DNA of 64,000 nt from Pyrocephalus nanus. Its lineage: Eukaryota > Chordata > Aves > Passeriformes > Tyrannidae. The notes under the pieces are model-generated. The model was not told the DNA's origin. It saw only the letters and a list, made by a program, of their open reading frames with translations, and ran no database searches. Shown in pieces: positions 34,501 to 47,807 of this stretch. Position 1 is the first letter of the stretch. Each line of letters starts with the position of its first letter. Both the position numbers and the translations under genes were made by a program. Location of the stretch: the NCBI GenBank assembly GCA_038380795.1, contig CM076275.1:6667001-6731000 (forward strand), given 5' to 3'.

Positions 34501-37500
34501 TCTAGGGTTTTGTCAGGCAGATCAGGTTGATCACTGCTGACTGTGACTTCTTTTGTAGAACAGATTACAGGGTATTTCAGCGTGTAGCATGTTACAGTGC
34601 TTGAAGTTAGCTGACTAATGATCTGCATAATCTTATATATACGCCTTAGCAGAGATACAGCCATGCACCTTTAGCTTGAATTACTCAACACATAACTCTC
34701 TGTATTCTCAGTCATTAAAAGAAATAAAAATTCACTGTGATAAAAAATGTAATGGCTCCTTCTGGAATCTGGAATAAGAAGAAAAATTGTTGGACGTACC
34801 TTGCAGGATGTGTTTCAGAATTTAGGAAAAGTCTGGCTCATTATCTTTCATGCTGTATGTCAGGCCTCTGACGTTAATCCTTTATGTCTCCTGGCAAGTA
34901 TTTTGCATTCAAGAGGTCTTATACATCTAGGGAAATAAAAAGAGAAAGAACAAGAAAAAAAGACAATTGCAGTGGCACAGGTTAAACTAATAGAGGCAAT
35001 GGTTTACAGAAGATGTGGAAGTGTATTTACAATAAACCTGATTGAGGGACTGCTCCTTCCTGCAGCTTTGGGTTGAGATGCAGCTGAGATGGGCAAAAAA
35101 CCAGCCTGAATTTGCTTGCAAAGAACTTGAGCCTTGCCCCTGATCTTGCTGGGGATTTTTTAAACTTTGTGACTTTTATATTGTTATCTGCTGGAGTAAT
35201 TTTCTTTGCTCCCTAATTTTCCTTTACAGCAGCCAGGGAAATGTGCTACCTTGGACCAAAGACACTGAATTTATCCACTGTCCTTGATCTGGTAACTGCC
35301 CACTGTGGGTCTTGTTTGGGGATGAAGGAATTCACATCTGCACTGACAAATACGAATTGCTGGGTTTGAACTCTGGCTGGGGGTGTATTTGAAAGACTCG
35401 TCTTGAACACCAGAACCTGTTAATGTTTAGGTGCTGTGTGTCAGTGGGAGAAGCTTTGTTGAATCTTCAGGAGATGGTTTGCCCAGCTGGGCTTTTAAAA
35501 TGGTGTTCTTGCATTTTGGGAAAAAGAAAAAGATGTTTAAAAAGCTCACAGTCCCATTTTGAGTCCTAAAACACAAGTGATGATTTCATGAATGTAGACA
35601 ATGGCCAACTTCAGTAACTTCTTCAATGTACATTGATTTTGCTCTTCAGTTGTTAATGGACAGAATTTTTTAAAGCAAAGTGAGATTGTGTGTTTGGATT
35701 AATTGTATCCAGTAGTGGTATTGCCTCTCAGGAGACAGAAGGAAATTCCCAAGGCAGTTGACATTCTGGAATGGGTTAATATTTAGCTGTTACCAGTTAG
35801 TTACCGAGTGTCATTGGTGAAGAGTGCAAGACCCTCAGTCTTTACCTGGATATAAAAGTCTCAAAGAAACACAGGCTGCACTTTTTCTAAGCTGTAGGTC
35901 CATCCCCCCAGTGTGTATTTCTGTGTGAATTATAATCAAAGTCTAGGAACTGGCCAGTGTTTTGCTACCTTCTGGTGACAGCTTTTGGCTTTTTTGGAAA
36001 TATTTTAGGTTCACACGTACCATAGCTGTCGTTGTGATTCAGGGCCTTTGGAAGCAGAGCTGCTTCCTGTATTTGTTATTTGCTTAGCAGAGCTTTGACT
36101 TTATGGGTATGTATTTCAGAATCTTTTATGCCAGGGAATCATTTATATTTCAGAGATACGGGAAGGCACCTTGGAGCTTGCTACATGTCTCGATTGTTTT
36201 TTAACCTTAGCCCAGTGTGATGTTCTCTCTAAAGAATATTCTCACGTAATCCTGCAGGGAAGAATAAAGGTAACACAGTTGCCTGGCATTAAAACTGTAA
36301 ATCAGAAGTACATAATGACAAGTCTGAGAAGTGTACTGAAAATAATAATAAGACAGGCTTGTTTCTGAACAGTAAATGCCATTAAACTTTGCTTTGAATT
36401 CTGACTTCCATCTAAAATCTGCACTCACAGCCCACAGTTGTGCGTTGAGGGGCTGTTTGCTTGTTTTGTACTTCAGAGAAGCTGCCTTTACTTCATGTGC
36501 TAGCCCAGATGTGGCTCTCCCTGAGGATATTCCTTGGCTAGGCTGTAGGAAGATGTTTCTGAGAACCAAAAGAAAAATATAAAGTTGAAAAACTGGCCAA
36601 CACTGCCTCAGGGGCATTCCTTTCCCTGTGAGAAAAGCTGTGACTGGGGAGGGAGGAATGGCCCATTTTGTATGACTGCAAACAGGAGAGTGCTTTTACA
36701 AGCAGGAAAGCTTGATGCAGCCTGAGCTGCTTTTCAAGCCCCTCTTACACGGACAACTGTGAGTGTGAAGTGATTACAGTGAGGATTTCTGGAGGAAAGC
36801 TTAGCAGTGGGGCTTTCTCAAGACTTTTGGAAGCCCTTTGTATAGTTCTGATTTCCTTCTGGAGGTCTTTCTCGGAATCCCTATCACCTTGGCAGGTAGA
36901 TATTTTGGAAATAGATTATACTCATTCCCATCCAGTGTAGGCTGCTCACCTGGGCCTAACCAGGGCAATTGTGTTGGGAACTTGGTGTATCCTTCTTCCC
37001 TGGGTGCCGAAAAGTGGGACAGAGAGACTTCCTTGGGGAAGGGATGTGGACTGCACTTTCCATTATACCTTAAGGTGGCCATTTGTCTAGTGGGAAGGGA
37101 CATAAATGCCTAATTTATTACCTCATTAGAGGTGTTTTGATTCACATTTGAGAATAAAATGTTTGCATTTAAATATTTTATAAAATTTGAAATTAAAGGT
37201 AAGTGAAACAGCACAAGCATCCCTTAAGATGTCAGGGTGAATCCTAACAAATCAGAGCTAAACAGAGTGATAAGCTTCAGACTGCTCTGGGAGGAGAGCT
37301 GCCCCAGCAAGCCTCAAAGGCAGGCTGGCTAATTTAACCATGAGCCTGATCAACTGTCTCTTTCTAATTACTATACAAGGAGTGACTGTCTAAAAACTGC
37401 CAATACCAGGAGACAGTGTTGGCTTGTTGGGACAGCCCAGGTCAACCTCTAACCTATGTATACTTAATTTTCATGTGAGCATAATTAGGAGATGGCCCTG

Positions 37501-37649
37501 AATAATGGACTGCATGTATTCTTCCAGGAGGTTGGGTAGAAAATTCCGGGTGTTGAGCAGCTTCCACCCATGCTGCAGGAGAGGGGCTTGCTAACAGAGC
37601 AGCTCATGGCATGTAGGTTTTAATTGCCACCCAGAGCTGGTGATTCATA
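31561..37649. other. Noncoding stretch, nothing recognised
   Basis: Six kilobases of ordinary AT-rich sequence. Donor-like AAG/GTAAGT at about 37199 and GTAAGT at about 34427 lack good acceptors. The longest open frame (136 codons, minus, 36207-36617) shows no domain. T-rich patches lie at about 33525 and 33560. Confidence 0.5.
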
Positions 37650-38050
37650 GGCTTCTCTCTTTCCATTCCCTTTTCCTTGGCAGATCCAGGATGTCCTGTT
37701 GACAACTGAAGCCCAACAGCCCCGAGCTCCTTATCTATCCTTCAAAATCCTCCCACCTTTCTCCCTTTCCATGGCTGTTGACAGCTCCACACCATGCTGT
37801 GTCCCACAGGCTCACAGCTGTAGTGTCACTTCTCATTCTTTCCCATCTCTGAGGTTTTGTGAAATGCTTCTATTTTCTATGCAGCATCTCTTGGATGTAT
37901 TTTCTCTCCTTTGCTTCTGCAGCTGACACTAACTATAGCATCCACCTCTGGGGTTTTCTAACTCTTTGTACTGTCTGTCCATATGTAAAGTTGGGAGGTT
38001 CTACTACAACCTGCATTTCCCTTTCCTTTCCACATTTTCCCACAACGTGA
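37650..38050 (+). repeat. Pyrimidine-rich domain with repeated acceptor-like ends
   Basis: For 400 bases the plus strand is rich in C and T. It contains CTTTTCCTTGGCAG ending at 37682, and further CAG ends at about 37727, 37809, 37885 and 37921, each preceded by a pyrimidine run. A plus-strand frame runs from about 37683 to the stop at 37924, but no matching donor and no recognisable peptide were found. Confidence 0.4.
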
Positions 38051-38399
38051 ACTGGTGCCGGGTGAGGGGACAAAGAGCCAGTAAGGAAAAAGGGAAATTA
38101 TTTTAATTTCAAAAGACCACAATGCTCTCCTTGTTATGCCCAGAGGAGCACAGGCTTTTGCATTAATACAAACATGAGATTTCTTGAGTGCTTCATGCTT
38201 GTTTCACTTCAGTGATAGGCACTACTAAGTTGGTGGGTTTTTTATATTTTTTTATATTGGAGAATATAGGAGGTAGGGGAAAGTGAGTTGCTCTTAGTTT
38301 GTCTGAAGTTCACAAATACATATTGCTGGGGGTGCTTGAAAGGTTTGTGTAAATGAATCAATTAATCTTTGAGATATTTAAGTAAAAAAGGAAATTCAG
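38051..38399. other. Noncoding stretch, nothing recognised
   Basis: Ordinary sequence; no repeat or structure recognised. Confidence 0.5.
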
Positions 38400-38720
38400 C
38401 TGGGAGTATTTCTGCCCTCAATTACACACATAAGACATATTCAAATAGCCGTAGTACATTCAGTTCAAATCCCACCTTATTCCTACAGCCTTAGGCCACC
38501 ATTTTTATGTAAAGGATTTCCCAGAGAGAAATATGTATCATGCTCAGTATAATGCCTGCAGAGGAAATGCAGAGCTTTTGGGGTGCATTTATTTGCAACT
38601 TTTGGTCAACCGTAATTTGATTAATGACGACCGTATTACAGTCTTGCATAGTTTTGCTTTAGATAGCAGGTGTTGTTTATTTAGAAGTATCTAAACACAT
38701 TTTTTTATATAAATGAGAGA
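38400..38720. promoter_or_regulatory. Conserved-element-like block
   Basis: GTCAACCGTAATTTGATTAA followed by TGACGACCGTATTACAGTC (38604-38642) keeps three CpGs among homeodomain-type words. A B-box-like GTTCAAATCCC at about 38463 has no tRNA fold around it. Enhancer role is inferred. Confidence 0.3.
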
Positions 38721-41700
38721 CACAGAAATCAGCTTTTTGTGTTTCATAGGGTTGCCAGGGTAGCAGTAGCAAAATATAGCAAATCAACAGTGAGATCTGC
38801 AAGAACGAATACAGACTATGCCCAGAGGCTGTGGAAGGCACCGAGACATATTTCAGGCTTTATCAGGAATGAGGAAACATTTGCACGGCCCTGAAAGAGC
38901 TTCTGGCTTTGCAATGAACTGCCATAAAATGGTGTAATTAAAAGTTACATTCTATTTGAGCCTTTTCTCACACTCAGTAATCAAACACTATAATCAGAAC
39001 GAATTATTGCATTTGTATTCTGCCATCCACTGAAAAAGACACATTGCTTGGCTTATAGCCTGATCTTGATTTATTAGTTCTAATTTCAGAGACTGGCACA
39101 GAAAATGAGTCAGATTCCTGCAGGACCTGTTGCACAGAGGCAGTGGTACCTTTAAGCTGCATGTGCCTTTTTTGTGTGCTTCTCGTTGTTTAGAACAAAC
39201 TTCCAGTTTGTTTTTTAAAGCTGCTGGGAGTGTGCAGGCAAGATGAAAGTTAAGCCAAGGAAGGGTTGATTGGGACATAGATATGCACAGTGCACTGAGG
39301 GTGGGAGCTTCAACTCTGATGTGACCTCCAGGTGCTGTGAATGAAACCATGGGATTAGTAACAAGGCACTGGCTGAGCTGCCAAGTCTCCTCTAACAAGA
39401 CAGAGAAGTGGAAACAGCATTTCTGCTCCGAGGAACAAAATCAACCCTTGAAGCATTGTATTGCAAGTTGATTGCAAATAATGGAGCTGCAAAATGATTT
39501 CTTCACAGGAACGTACTGTTTGGCTGTGTCGCAAAGAATATTCCACACCTGTTTCAGTATACAGCTGGGATGTGATGACCATGAATTATTTTGTTTGGAA
39601 TAGGAAGTCCAAAGCTATTGTTTTTTTTATGTAGGAATTCTGCTCATAAGAAAAAGTAAATTTTGCCTAGTCCAGCAGACTTCTAGCATATCTGGTAAAG
39701 CATCAGTCCAACTGTCCTTTCTAAAGGACACACTGTGGCATGAACTGGCATTGATCAGCATCCAGAAATTTCCAGGAAGATGTTGACAGTAGTCTGTTTT
39801 CAAGTGTTTTTCCATAGATGTGTGACATTCAAATTAAAATAAGCCATTCAAAAAAGTGGCAAATGTGCTGCAACTGTTGGAAATGTATGAGAGTAATAGT
39901 CTGAACAGGCTCTACAAACAGTTGGCAAAATAAACTTAGTGTCGGGCTGTGGTTGATGATTTTGTGATTAACAGTTGCCAGTTGTTTGAACAAAGGTCAC
40001 TTTTCCACCAAAGTCTGCCAGACCTTTGGGGAGGGTTTTCTTACTTGGGTCTGAATTTTTTTTCCACCCATTTTCAGTTCAAAACAGTCTGGAGAGCTAA
40101 ATTCATACATCAAAGCCTGAAACTGCAGGTCAGGTCCAAAGAGCTGGCGCTGCAGTAGAGAAGAGGGAGTCTCTGAAGAGGTTTGAGAGTTTTCTTGGGT
40201 TGTCTTCCTCAGTGATAATCCCTCACATCTAACCACAGCCTCTGTTTTCTGCTCCATGAGCAGAGGTGTGCATCTGTAGCTCCCTCTCTGATCAGATGAG
40301 CACAGACTAATGATCTCCAGTGCCTCAAAACAGGCGGCTGCCTGACTTTTGGTCATGCCAGCTGTTTAGCTGGTGCCTCTTTTCTTTTGTTCTTTGTCAC
40401 CTTGCCCTGCCTGGTTTGTCAATTTGAAGCTGTGTGACCCCTCTGACGAGCTACAGAGTAAACTTATTGGATGCTCTGCCCAGGGGCTGTGATTTATTTG
40501 TCCCTGTGTGTTTATTAAATAGAAAATTGCCTCACTCTTCCCTCCACGTACAATGCCCACGTACTTCATCTTCTGCCAACATTTCAAGTGCTGGGACTTG
40601 GCGAGCACACCCAGCTTCTTAAAATGTAGGCCTTAGAGGCAAAAGTTTTTTGAAACTAACAGGTGCCTCTGAACTTTGATTTAAACTTGTAGCTGTCACC
40701 AGGGTTTTGACAGATGGGTAATGAAAGATCAAGACAAATGCTGGTAGGAGTCTTTTGAGATGTGCTGCTATTAGCATTTGCTCTGAGCACATTTTAAAGA
40801 GAACATAAGACTAACAATTTAATGTCTGTTAGTCATCTCACACTGGAGAACTCCTGCCAGAGGAGGTGAAATGTCTAACTCAGAATTGATGACAGGGGAT
40901 TGGTAATAAAGAAGAGGGAAAGGGAGGCACCACAAGACGAGCCCTGAACCAGGAAAAGAATAGAAATGAGGAGACAGATCAAGTCTGAATTCTCAGATAT
41001 GGGACTATTCCAGTCAAAACTGCACCTCCTGTGGTATGGGCTTGGAAAAAACACCTGCAATGAAGTCTCTGGATGTGGTATTAGCTAGAGATGCATGGGA
41101 CACAGTGGAGGAAATAAGATGTTTCTTAGAGTGACTGTTAAAGTTGTCAGTGGAGAGTGGTACAGCATAATGCAGATAAGCTTCTTAAGTCACCCCTGGA
41201 TGGCAGCTTAGTTGCACCTCTGCTTACCCTGGATCTGCCTTCTACATATTCTTTATTATAATACCTTTACAAGAGCTCAGAGTGTGATAGTTTACCATGC
41301 TCCAGTAGCCCCATATTCCATAAATAACGAAGTGCCAGTGAAGTCAGAGGGATTGTCTTTTGAGGAGGGAGACACTCCACACAATTGGCTCTTTTCTTCT
41401 GTTGGATTTCATTGCATTTCCCTTCCATAGCACTGAGATGTCTCATAAGCTGCTAAACTCTAACCCTAAACAAGCCAAGTAATTTCTTTTTGTGCCAGTC
41501 TGTGTGTGTCACTGATAACATAAATCCTCATGTGCCACAGTGATCTGTGCCCAGATGTGGGAGGGAGTGAGCCAAGGGATTGATAATGTGCAGTGCTCTA
41601 CTTTTTCCCCTTAAAAAACCTGCACTGCCCTGTTTCTCCAGAGAATGGAAAGGAAGGGACAGAGAGGGTGTGCTAAATTGTGTGCTCCTCCTCTCCAAAC

Positions 41701-42059
41701 CCTGCCAGAGACCTTTCAGAAAACCCTTTGGAAGAGAAGGCTGCCCAAAGCAACACTGACTCCTGCTGCAGGGCGTCCTCTGCTCCCAGGAGAGCACTCG
41801 CGCCCCTCCACTGAATCCCTCTTTTCCCTTCAGTGAGCTTTTATGTCTTGAAAGGATCCAAAGCAAGAATAAATTTAACTATAATAATTTTGCAAAAAAC
41901 TCAGGCTTCTCAGTTCACTTCTCCCTCAGTGTTTCCTGACATCTCTCAGTGTATTTTCTAACAGTGTGTCTGTCATAAAATAACAAATCAGGGAGTGAAA
42001 ACCTTCAGACCCTGGGAGAAGTGTTAGAGGTCACAGGGTCCCCTCTTTGGGGCTATCAG
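38721..42059. other. Noncoding stretch, nothing recognised
   Basis: Open frames of up to 134 codons (minus, 38994-39398) carry no recognisable domain. GC-richer sequence at 41650-41820 has overlapping frames on both strands. No repeat recognised. Confidence 0.5.
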
Positions 42060-42330
42060 CATAATTCAGAGACAGTGACACCCACAGATTAATTGCCCTT
42101 TTATTGATTCTGAATTGACTTCCTTAATTAAGGAGAGTGCCACTTGGTTCCATGATTGCTTTTTTCATTATCAAATTATTAAAGCTTGAAAGTGAAATCC
42201 TTCGCTGTTTATAAGCTCTTCCTTGGAAAATATTCTGACATATTTTACAGACTTCCCTGCCTAAACTTTAAATTTCCTTGCACAGTTTAGATTAATTGAT
42301 ATGATTATTTTGATATAAAGTGCACTGAGG
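42060..42330. promoter_or_regulatory. AT-rich conserved-element-like block
   Basis: AGATTAATTGCCC, CTTCCTTAATTAAGGAG (a 12 bp perfect palindrome CCTTAATTAAGG), CATTATCAAATTATTAAAGC, GATTAATTGATATGATTATT and GATATAAAG follow in 240 bases. Density of TAAT and GATA-type words suggests an enhancer. Confidence 0.35.
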
Positions 42331-44109
42331 TGACTTGCAGCATCTGGAGCTACAGAGGCAGCAAGGGGCCCTGTCTGCACGGGATATTGTGATAGAGATG
42401 CTTTCCTCAGAGGAACCAAAATAACTGGCAACTTGGAGAAAAACGTTCCCTTTTCACACAGCTTGTCAATATGTTAAGTGCTCTGGAGACAGTGCTTTTG
42501 TGCTTCTGAAGACATTAAATCCTGTACATTTCATGGGCTGTGACAGTCCTGTTTTCAAATGTTTTAAGCATTGATTGTACTCAGGATGACGTACCCGGTG
42601 GTGGAAACTCTGCTGAAGGGATAATGGTGATACTGAAGTATTTTCCTGGACTACCAGCTGGTGGTCCTTCCCTCAGGCTCTTCTTTGCACAGATGTTTAG
42701 ACCATAGAAGAAACACAGAGATTTGGAAAGGGAAGATAAAATCCATAGTTAAATATTTAAAAAATCCCACAGAATTTTTCCCAGCCCTTCACACCAAACT
42801 TGAGTTTGTAGCAGTTTGGGCTGATTCTCATATGGGGTTTTCCTCTCCTTTTCCACTTGACCCAAGCACACAAGGAAAGAATGCTGTTAGTCCTCAGGCT
42901 GCAAAGCTGATGGGGATTTTTTTTCATTTGAAAGGTTTTGACCAAAGTGGAAGGGGGAAAAAGACAGGAATATTTTCCAGACTGGTCTCACTTACTGGCA
43001 TCCCCTGTGCAACAACAGGAAAGTAAAAAAACTGCTGTTCTGTCAGAGTGAAGGAGGAGTTTCTTGGGGCAAAGTTGTGGTCTGGGGTAAACATGGTGTT
43101 CTGCAAAGCTGTTCTTCAGGGAAGCAGGAAAAGAAAAATTGGAAAACCAAGAACAGATTCTGTCACTGCGTATCAGCTCCTGGCATCTCTGAACATTCAG
43201 TTCCCCCCAGGGCCTCCAACTCACATGGAATAAAAGTTTCTTTTGCTCCCCTTCTCTCTTCATCCTACTGCCGTTGGCATCTTGTGTTGGATCTTCCATG
43301 GGCTCCAACTGCTCAGTATAAATAATTGGTATGGGAAAAGCACAGTGCAGGGTAAAGCTGTCCAGGTCACCTTCCAATGTATTTTAGTTGCCTTAGAGAC
43401 TGTAACTAAGGAGAGTAACTTGTGGTTTTGTCAGATAACATGATGCAAGTTGGACGTACTAGTTAACTGGAAAGTTTTAGGAAAGCCATCACTGCAGGTG
43501 ATGTGAAATTAGGTGATTTTTTTTGCTCTTCCCATCTGCAGGATTTAACATCAGAACAGCGATTTACTCTCTGGGGACAGATCAGGTGCAATCCCTGCTG
43601 CTTACTCTGAGTCAGAAGCAAAGCACAATATTCCTGCTTTTAAAATAAAAAAAGTATCCTACAAATGTATTATTCATTTTTAAGAGATGGATGTTGTAGC
43701 TAAAGAAATAATCATAGTTCAAAGATTCTCAGATGTATTTCCATACATAATAAATTTCTGAGTGCGTGTATGCATGTGTTCTCTACAGTAAATATATATT
43801 CCAGTTAAAATCACTTTGTATAGTCATAATGAGGCTGTTGTGATAATAGGTGATTTTCTTTTTTAATGGTTTGAGTTCCAGTAGGGTAAGAAAACCAAGG
43901 GTTTGGTCTTCACCGAGTGCAAGTTGCTGTAGCCCTGCATTGTTGCCATTCTAGACTTGATAGTCCAGTATGAATGTGATGATTGAGCCTGAGAGGCAAC
44001 AGGTCAGGTCTCCCTCTCTGGATTTTGTCATGGGATAAAACAAAAAAAAAATTTCAGGGGAACTGGTGCTGGATGCCAAGAGTTAACCAGCATTTAACAC
44101 AATTTGAGG
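42331..44109. other. Noncoding stretch, nothing recognised
   Basis: Open frames of 121 codons (plus, 42661-43026) and 129 codons (minus, 42988-43377) overlap each other; neither has a recognisable domain. No repeat recognised. Confidence 0.5.
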
Positions 44110-44195
44110 AGGAAGAGAGCTGCCAAAAAGCGCCCCGCGGCTGCAGTCACCTGTAGCATCATCTCAGAATTGCAGCCGTGCTTCGTATAAGCCTG
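44110..44195. promoter_or_regulatory. Short CpG-retaining block with E-box
   Basis: GCGCCCCGCGGCTGCAGTCA (44130-44149) holds three CpGs and a SacII site; a CACCTG E-box follows at 44148-44153 and two more CpGs (GCCGTG, TTCGTA) within 35 bases. The flanks are CpG-poor. Confidence 0.28.
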
Positions 44196-45349
44196 GCTCT
44201 ACTTTTTGGGTTTTCTGTGAGGCTCCTCTGTCCTTAGTTCAGAATTCTGCCATAAACTTGCCAAAAATCCTTGTGGAAATGTGTAGGATTTTTTTTCTCT
44301 GAAGATATCTTGTAGAAAACACAGTACAATCCACGTTTGCAGCAAAAATTCCTTGAGGTTATACTGCATTAATGGCACAATCCATCCCAGTGCAGCATCT
44401 TCCAGAGGAAATGCAGCAAGACCAGTCTATGTTTGAGAGATTTATGCAGAGAGAACTATGAGGAAATGCAACTGGACCAAGAATCCTCAAGAGGGAAACA
44501 AATCCCAGCTGAAGACAGCATAGCTGGCTCTTATAAAAAAAAGCTATCTTTGTATTTATATCTTTTCACAAGCTTATCTGTGTCAAACACAGGTGAAGGT
44601 CGTTACTTGTGTTGAAGCTGCAGGGAAAGAAATTGTATGTACCTATTGGGTATAATGCAATGAGAACGTGTCTTTTGCCTTCCCTGGTGGCTGAGCTATA
44701 AAAGACAATCAGCTTTCTGCAGCTGCTAGCCAAAAATTGCACCTTTGAGTTAAACAAGAGAAACTCTTGCTTTTAGGCTTGAGTTCCATAAATTATTGTG
44801 TTGCTTCAATAAATCCATGTAAATTTGGTAAGGCATTTAAACAAAACTTTGCAATTAGGCCCATTAACGAGCCTTAAGAACACATCTCATAAAGCAGATG
44901 TGGCTTTTTGGGTCCAGGCTGAAAAGGGTCTTCTCCCATGAGGATGGTACAAAATGTGTCACAGGCAGATCTCTCTTCTCAGACACTGTAGATGTGCTGG
45001 GTTGGCCTTGCAGCACTGTCCCCCATCCTTGGCTCTTTGGCTCTATGGAACACCCACTGACTTGCTATGTTCCTGGAGGTCCTGAGTTATGAAAGGCCTG
45101 AGAAACATTGTGCCAGTCTGGATAAAGTACAAAATGTTTCTACTTCCTCTGTCACTGGTAGTGGATGATAACATACCAGCAATAAGCAGGATGGATGAAG
45201 CGATCCATCCCAGGCCATATGCTCCTCATTTCTGGCAGTTTGTAGTTTGCAAAGATTTTCTGAGCCAGCAATTGTATTTAGACCACCATGGACCTGCCCT
45301 CTAAGAACGTATTTAAGTCCCTTTGAAAACCATTTAAACTCTTCAGTAG
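44196..45349. other. Noncoding stretch, nothing recognised
   Basis: Ordinary sequence; no exon or repeat recognised. Confidence 0.5.
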
Positions 45350-45780
45350 TTCATGAGCTTGGAAAAATATCCGCTGGGATGATGGTTTTGCTAATTACCG
45401 TGGTTGCTACATTTGAAAGCGATGCAGTTGCTTTTGTGGCCAGCCAGAGATTTGAGGCTGAAAGCAGGTAGGAGAAATGCAGGAGTTTGCCATCTGCTCC
45501 TGCTGAAGTCTGTTGTTTTGGGTAAATGGCCGTCCATTGCATTAATGGCCCCTTGTAGTAAGCACGGTACCTGGCGGTACTGGCAGGCATTTTTTGCTAA
45601 TAGAAAATGTCATGGTGTAAGCACCATGTTCTAATTGCATTGGCCAATTTCCAGCCCAAGCATTAATTTAGGGTAATGCTGTTTGGAAGTCTCAATGAAT
45701 TGCTGACGTGAGATTTGCCAGCTGCTGGAGCTGCTGCAGCACACCTCGTGTCGTGTGGCTGTGCTGTTCTTGTAGGAGCA
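45350..45780. promoter_or_regulatory. Conserved-element-like block with hairpin
   Basis: CpGs persist (ATCCGCTGGG, TACCGTGG, AAGCGATGC, GGCCGTCC, GCACGGTACCTGGCGG, TGACGTGAG, CTCGTGTCGTG) among TAAT words (GCTAATTACC, GCATTAATGGCC, AGCATTAATTTAG). CATGGTG and CACCATG (45611-45628) form a perfect 7 bp hairpin with a 4-base loop. TGACGTGA at 45703-45710 is a near match to a CRE half-site pair. Function is inferred. Confidence 0.38.
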
Positions 45781-47807
45781 GTACGAGGGCTGAACTGAAG
45801 CAATGTGTCTAAGCACATATTTAAAAACAGCAAACAGAATATTTTTGTGAGTGGAACCACGGCAGGAAGAAGCCATGACAGCTTGCAGTGGGAAAGAGAG
45901 CAAAACAAGGGGGGTTTGAACTTTTTTCCAAAGCTGCAACAGTTGTAGAGCAAGCTGACACTAATTCTAGTGTGAGCTGTGCTAACCCCAGCAGATCTGG
46001 TGTGTCCCACTAAGATCCAAAGTGGCAGAGCTTGGAAGGAGGGATGATTTACAATCAAAGAACAGCAATTAAACTAGGGATAGAGATTACTTTATAACGA
46101 GAGTGAGCCAAGGCCACATGTCAGTGCGTTAGGGTTCTAGTTCACATATAATCATAAATCTTCAGTATGAAGGTTATAAAACTCTTTTCACCAATATTTG
46201 TATGCCTGAAAAATCTATGAAGCATTAGCAGCAGCTTGAAGCTATGAAGAGGAACCACTCAGCCTCATTTACATGTAAAATATATACAGTACAAGCTGCA
46301 AAAAAAGATCTCTTGATGTTTTCCCATGGTATAAATATTTGATGTTGTTTAGATTCCTTTCCTGTTCTTTTATGGAGAGTTTTCTACTCAATTAGAGTTG
46401 GGTGGAAACACATTTTCTGCCCAGTTTTGTCCCAGAATCATGCAGAATGATAACAATGAACAGATTTAAAAATTAAATTTGTTATTGCAAATGAGGTTTA
46501 TAGATATTTTCTCTTTGGGGACTATGTTGCTTTATTGATTTCTTCAAAATAACAAATAATGATATGGACTATTAGAAGCTGTAAGGTGGTGGATCCAATT
46601 CCTTTCAATTTTATTATTTCATCACTCTGAAAAGAATTTGTTCAGCTAATTCTTGTTCTTGCTGATATGAAGTAAAGATGAAAGCCTCTGTACCTTGATG
46701 GGTGAATTGACATCTTAGTTCCTTAAGCCATAGCAGAAGGGACAGTACAAAATACTCTCTAAAGAATTTTATTTTTTTTTAATGGAAAAGCAATCTTGGA
46801 TTTGCCTTATTTTTAGACACTGAAGAGCATCCTTGATGAGTCCAGCAGTTGGGCTGTCCTGAAACTTCTGAAAAAGCATATCTGATGCAATGTTTCAAGT
46901 CTCAGTCCTGAGCTGTGCAGATATACCTGCAATAAGACTATATCTGATATGACTTCAGGTAGATGTATGACTCTCATGTGAACCTGACCACAGCATAGTT
47001 TAAAGTGACATTTGATTGAGAAAGAACCAAAGAAATACAGTTGTAGGGTGAAATCCTCCTCACAAGGCTCTTAAGGGAAATTTTATGGACTGCAGAAGTA
47101 TTTATATGACATAAGTGAGTAAATTTGGCCTGCCTATTCCCATACCTAGTACTACAGTTGAGGTGGAATATTTGCAATTTGTATATTTTAATGAGGGCAG
47201 AATAGTATAGTTATTGCCTGGTGGAAATCCTTGCTTTCATGGTCATAATTCAATGATTTTTAATATATGTACCATAATTGTGCAATGAATAGAAGAGAGA
47301 AATTCCTGAATGTGTGGTTCAGTCAAAACCAGCTGAGCAACAGTGCGAGTCAAGTTCATGACTTTCTACACATTCTCATAATGATCCAGTAGACTCCAGA
47401 AAAAAATCCGGCTGCAAAGAAATACAAATAAAAACAAAAAGGAGTGGAAATCAGTGATACCTACCAATTATATCTAAATAATGATGATTCTAGTAAGAAA
47501 CATATAACTATTTCTGGCACCAGCATTTTCACTACAGCAAAACAACACTTTAACAGCATTCCTAATCAGCGTGTGTAACAAAACAGAACCTCAGCTCAGT
47601 GCTACTTAAATTGACGCACTTTTTTTCATACAGTGTTTCATAAATAACTTTAGGAAGTGAATCTGATGATAATAATTATACCACTGCTGTATGCAGCTAA
47701 AGACTTCTCACAGAGTAACAAAAAAACTTCTAGAAAATCTCTAAGAGCTCCCCATGCCTGCCTACACTAATAATACAGTAGGGCTTTGTGTGTACATAGC
47801 CTTTTTA
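45781..47807. other. Noncoding AT-rich stretch, nothing recognised
   Basis: A 131-codon minus-strand frame (45663-46058) overlaps the preceding enhancer-like block and another frame; no domain is seen. No repeat recognised. Confidence 0.5.

Noticed and set aside
37634..37652. AGCTGGTGATTCATAGGC, superficially like miR-138
   Set aside because: The mature sequence diverges after the first eight bases and there is no precursor stem.
38459..38475. tRNA B-box-like GTTCAAATCCC
   Set aside because: No A box at the right distance and no cloverleaf pairing in the flanks.
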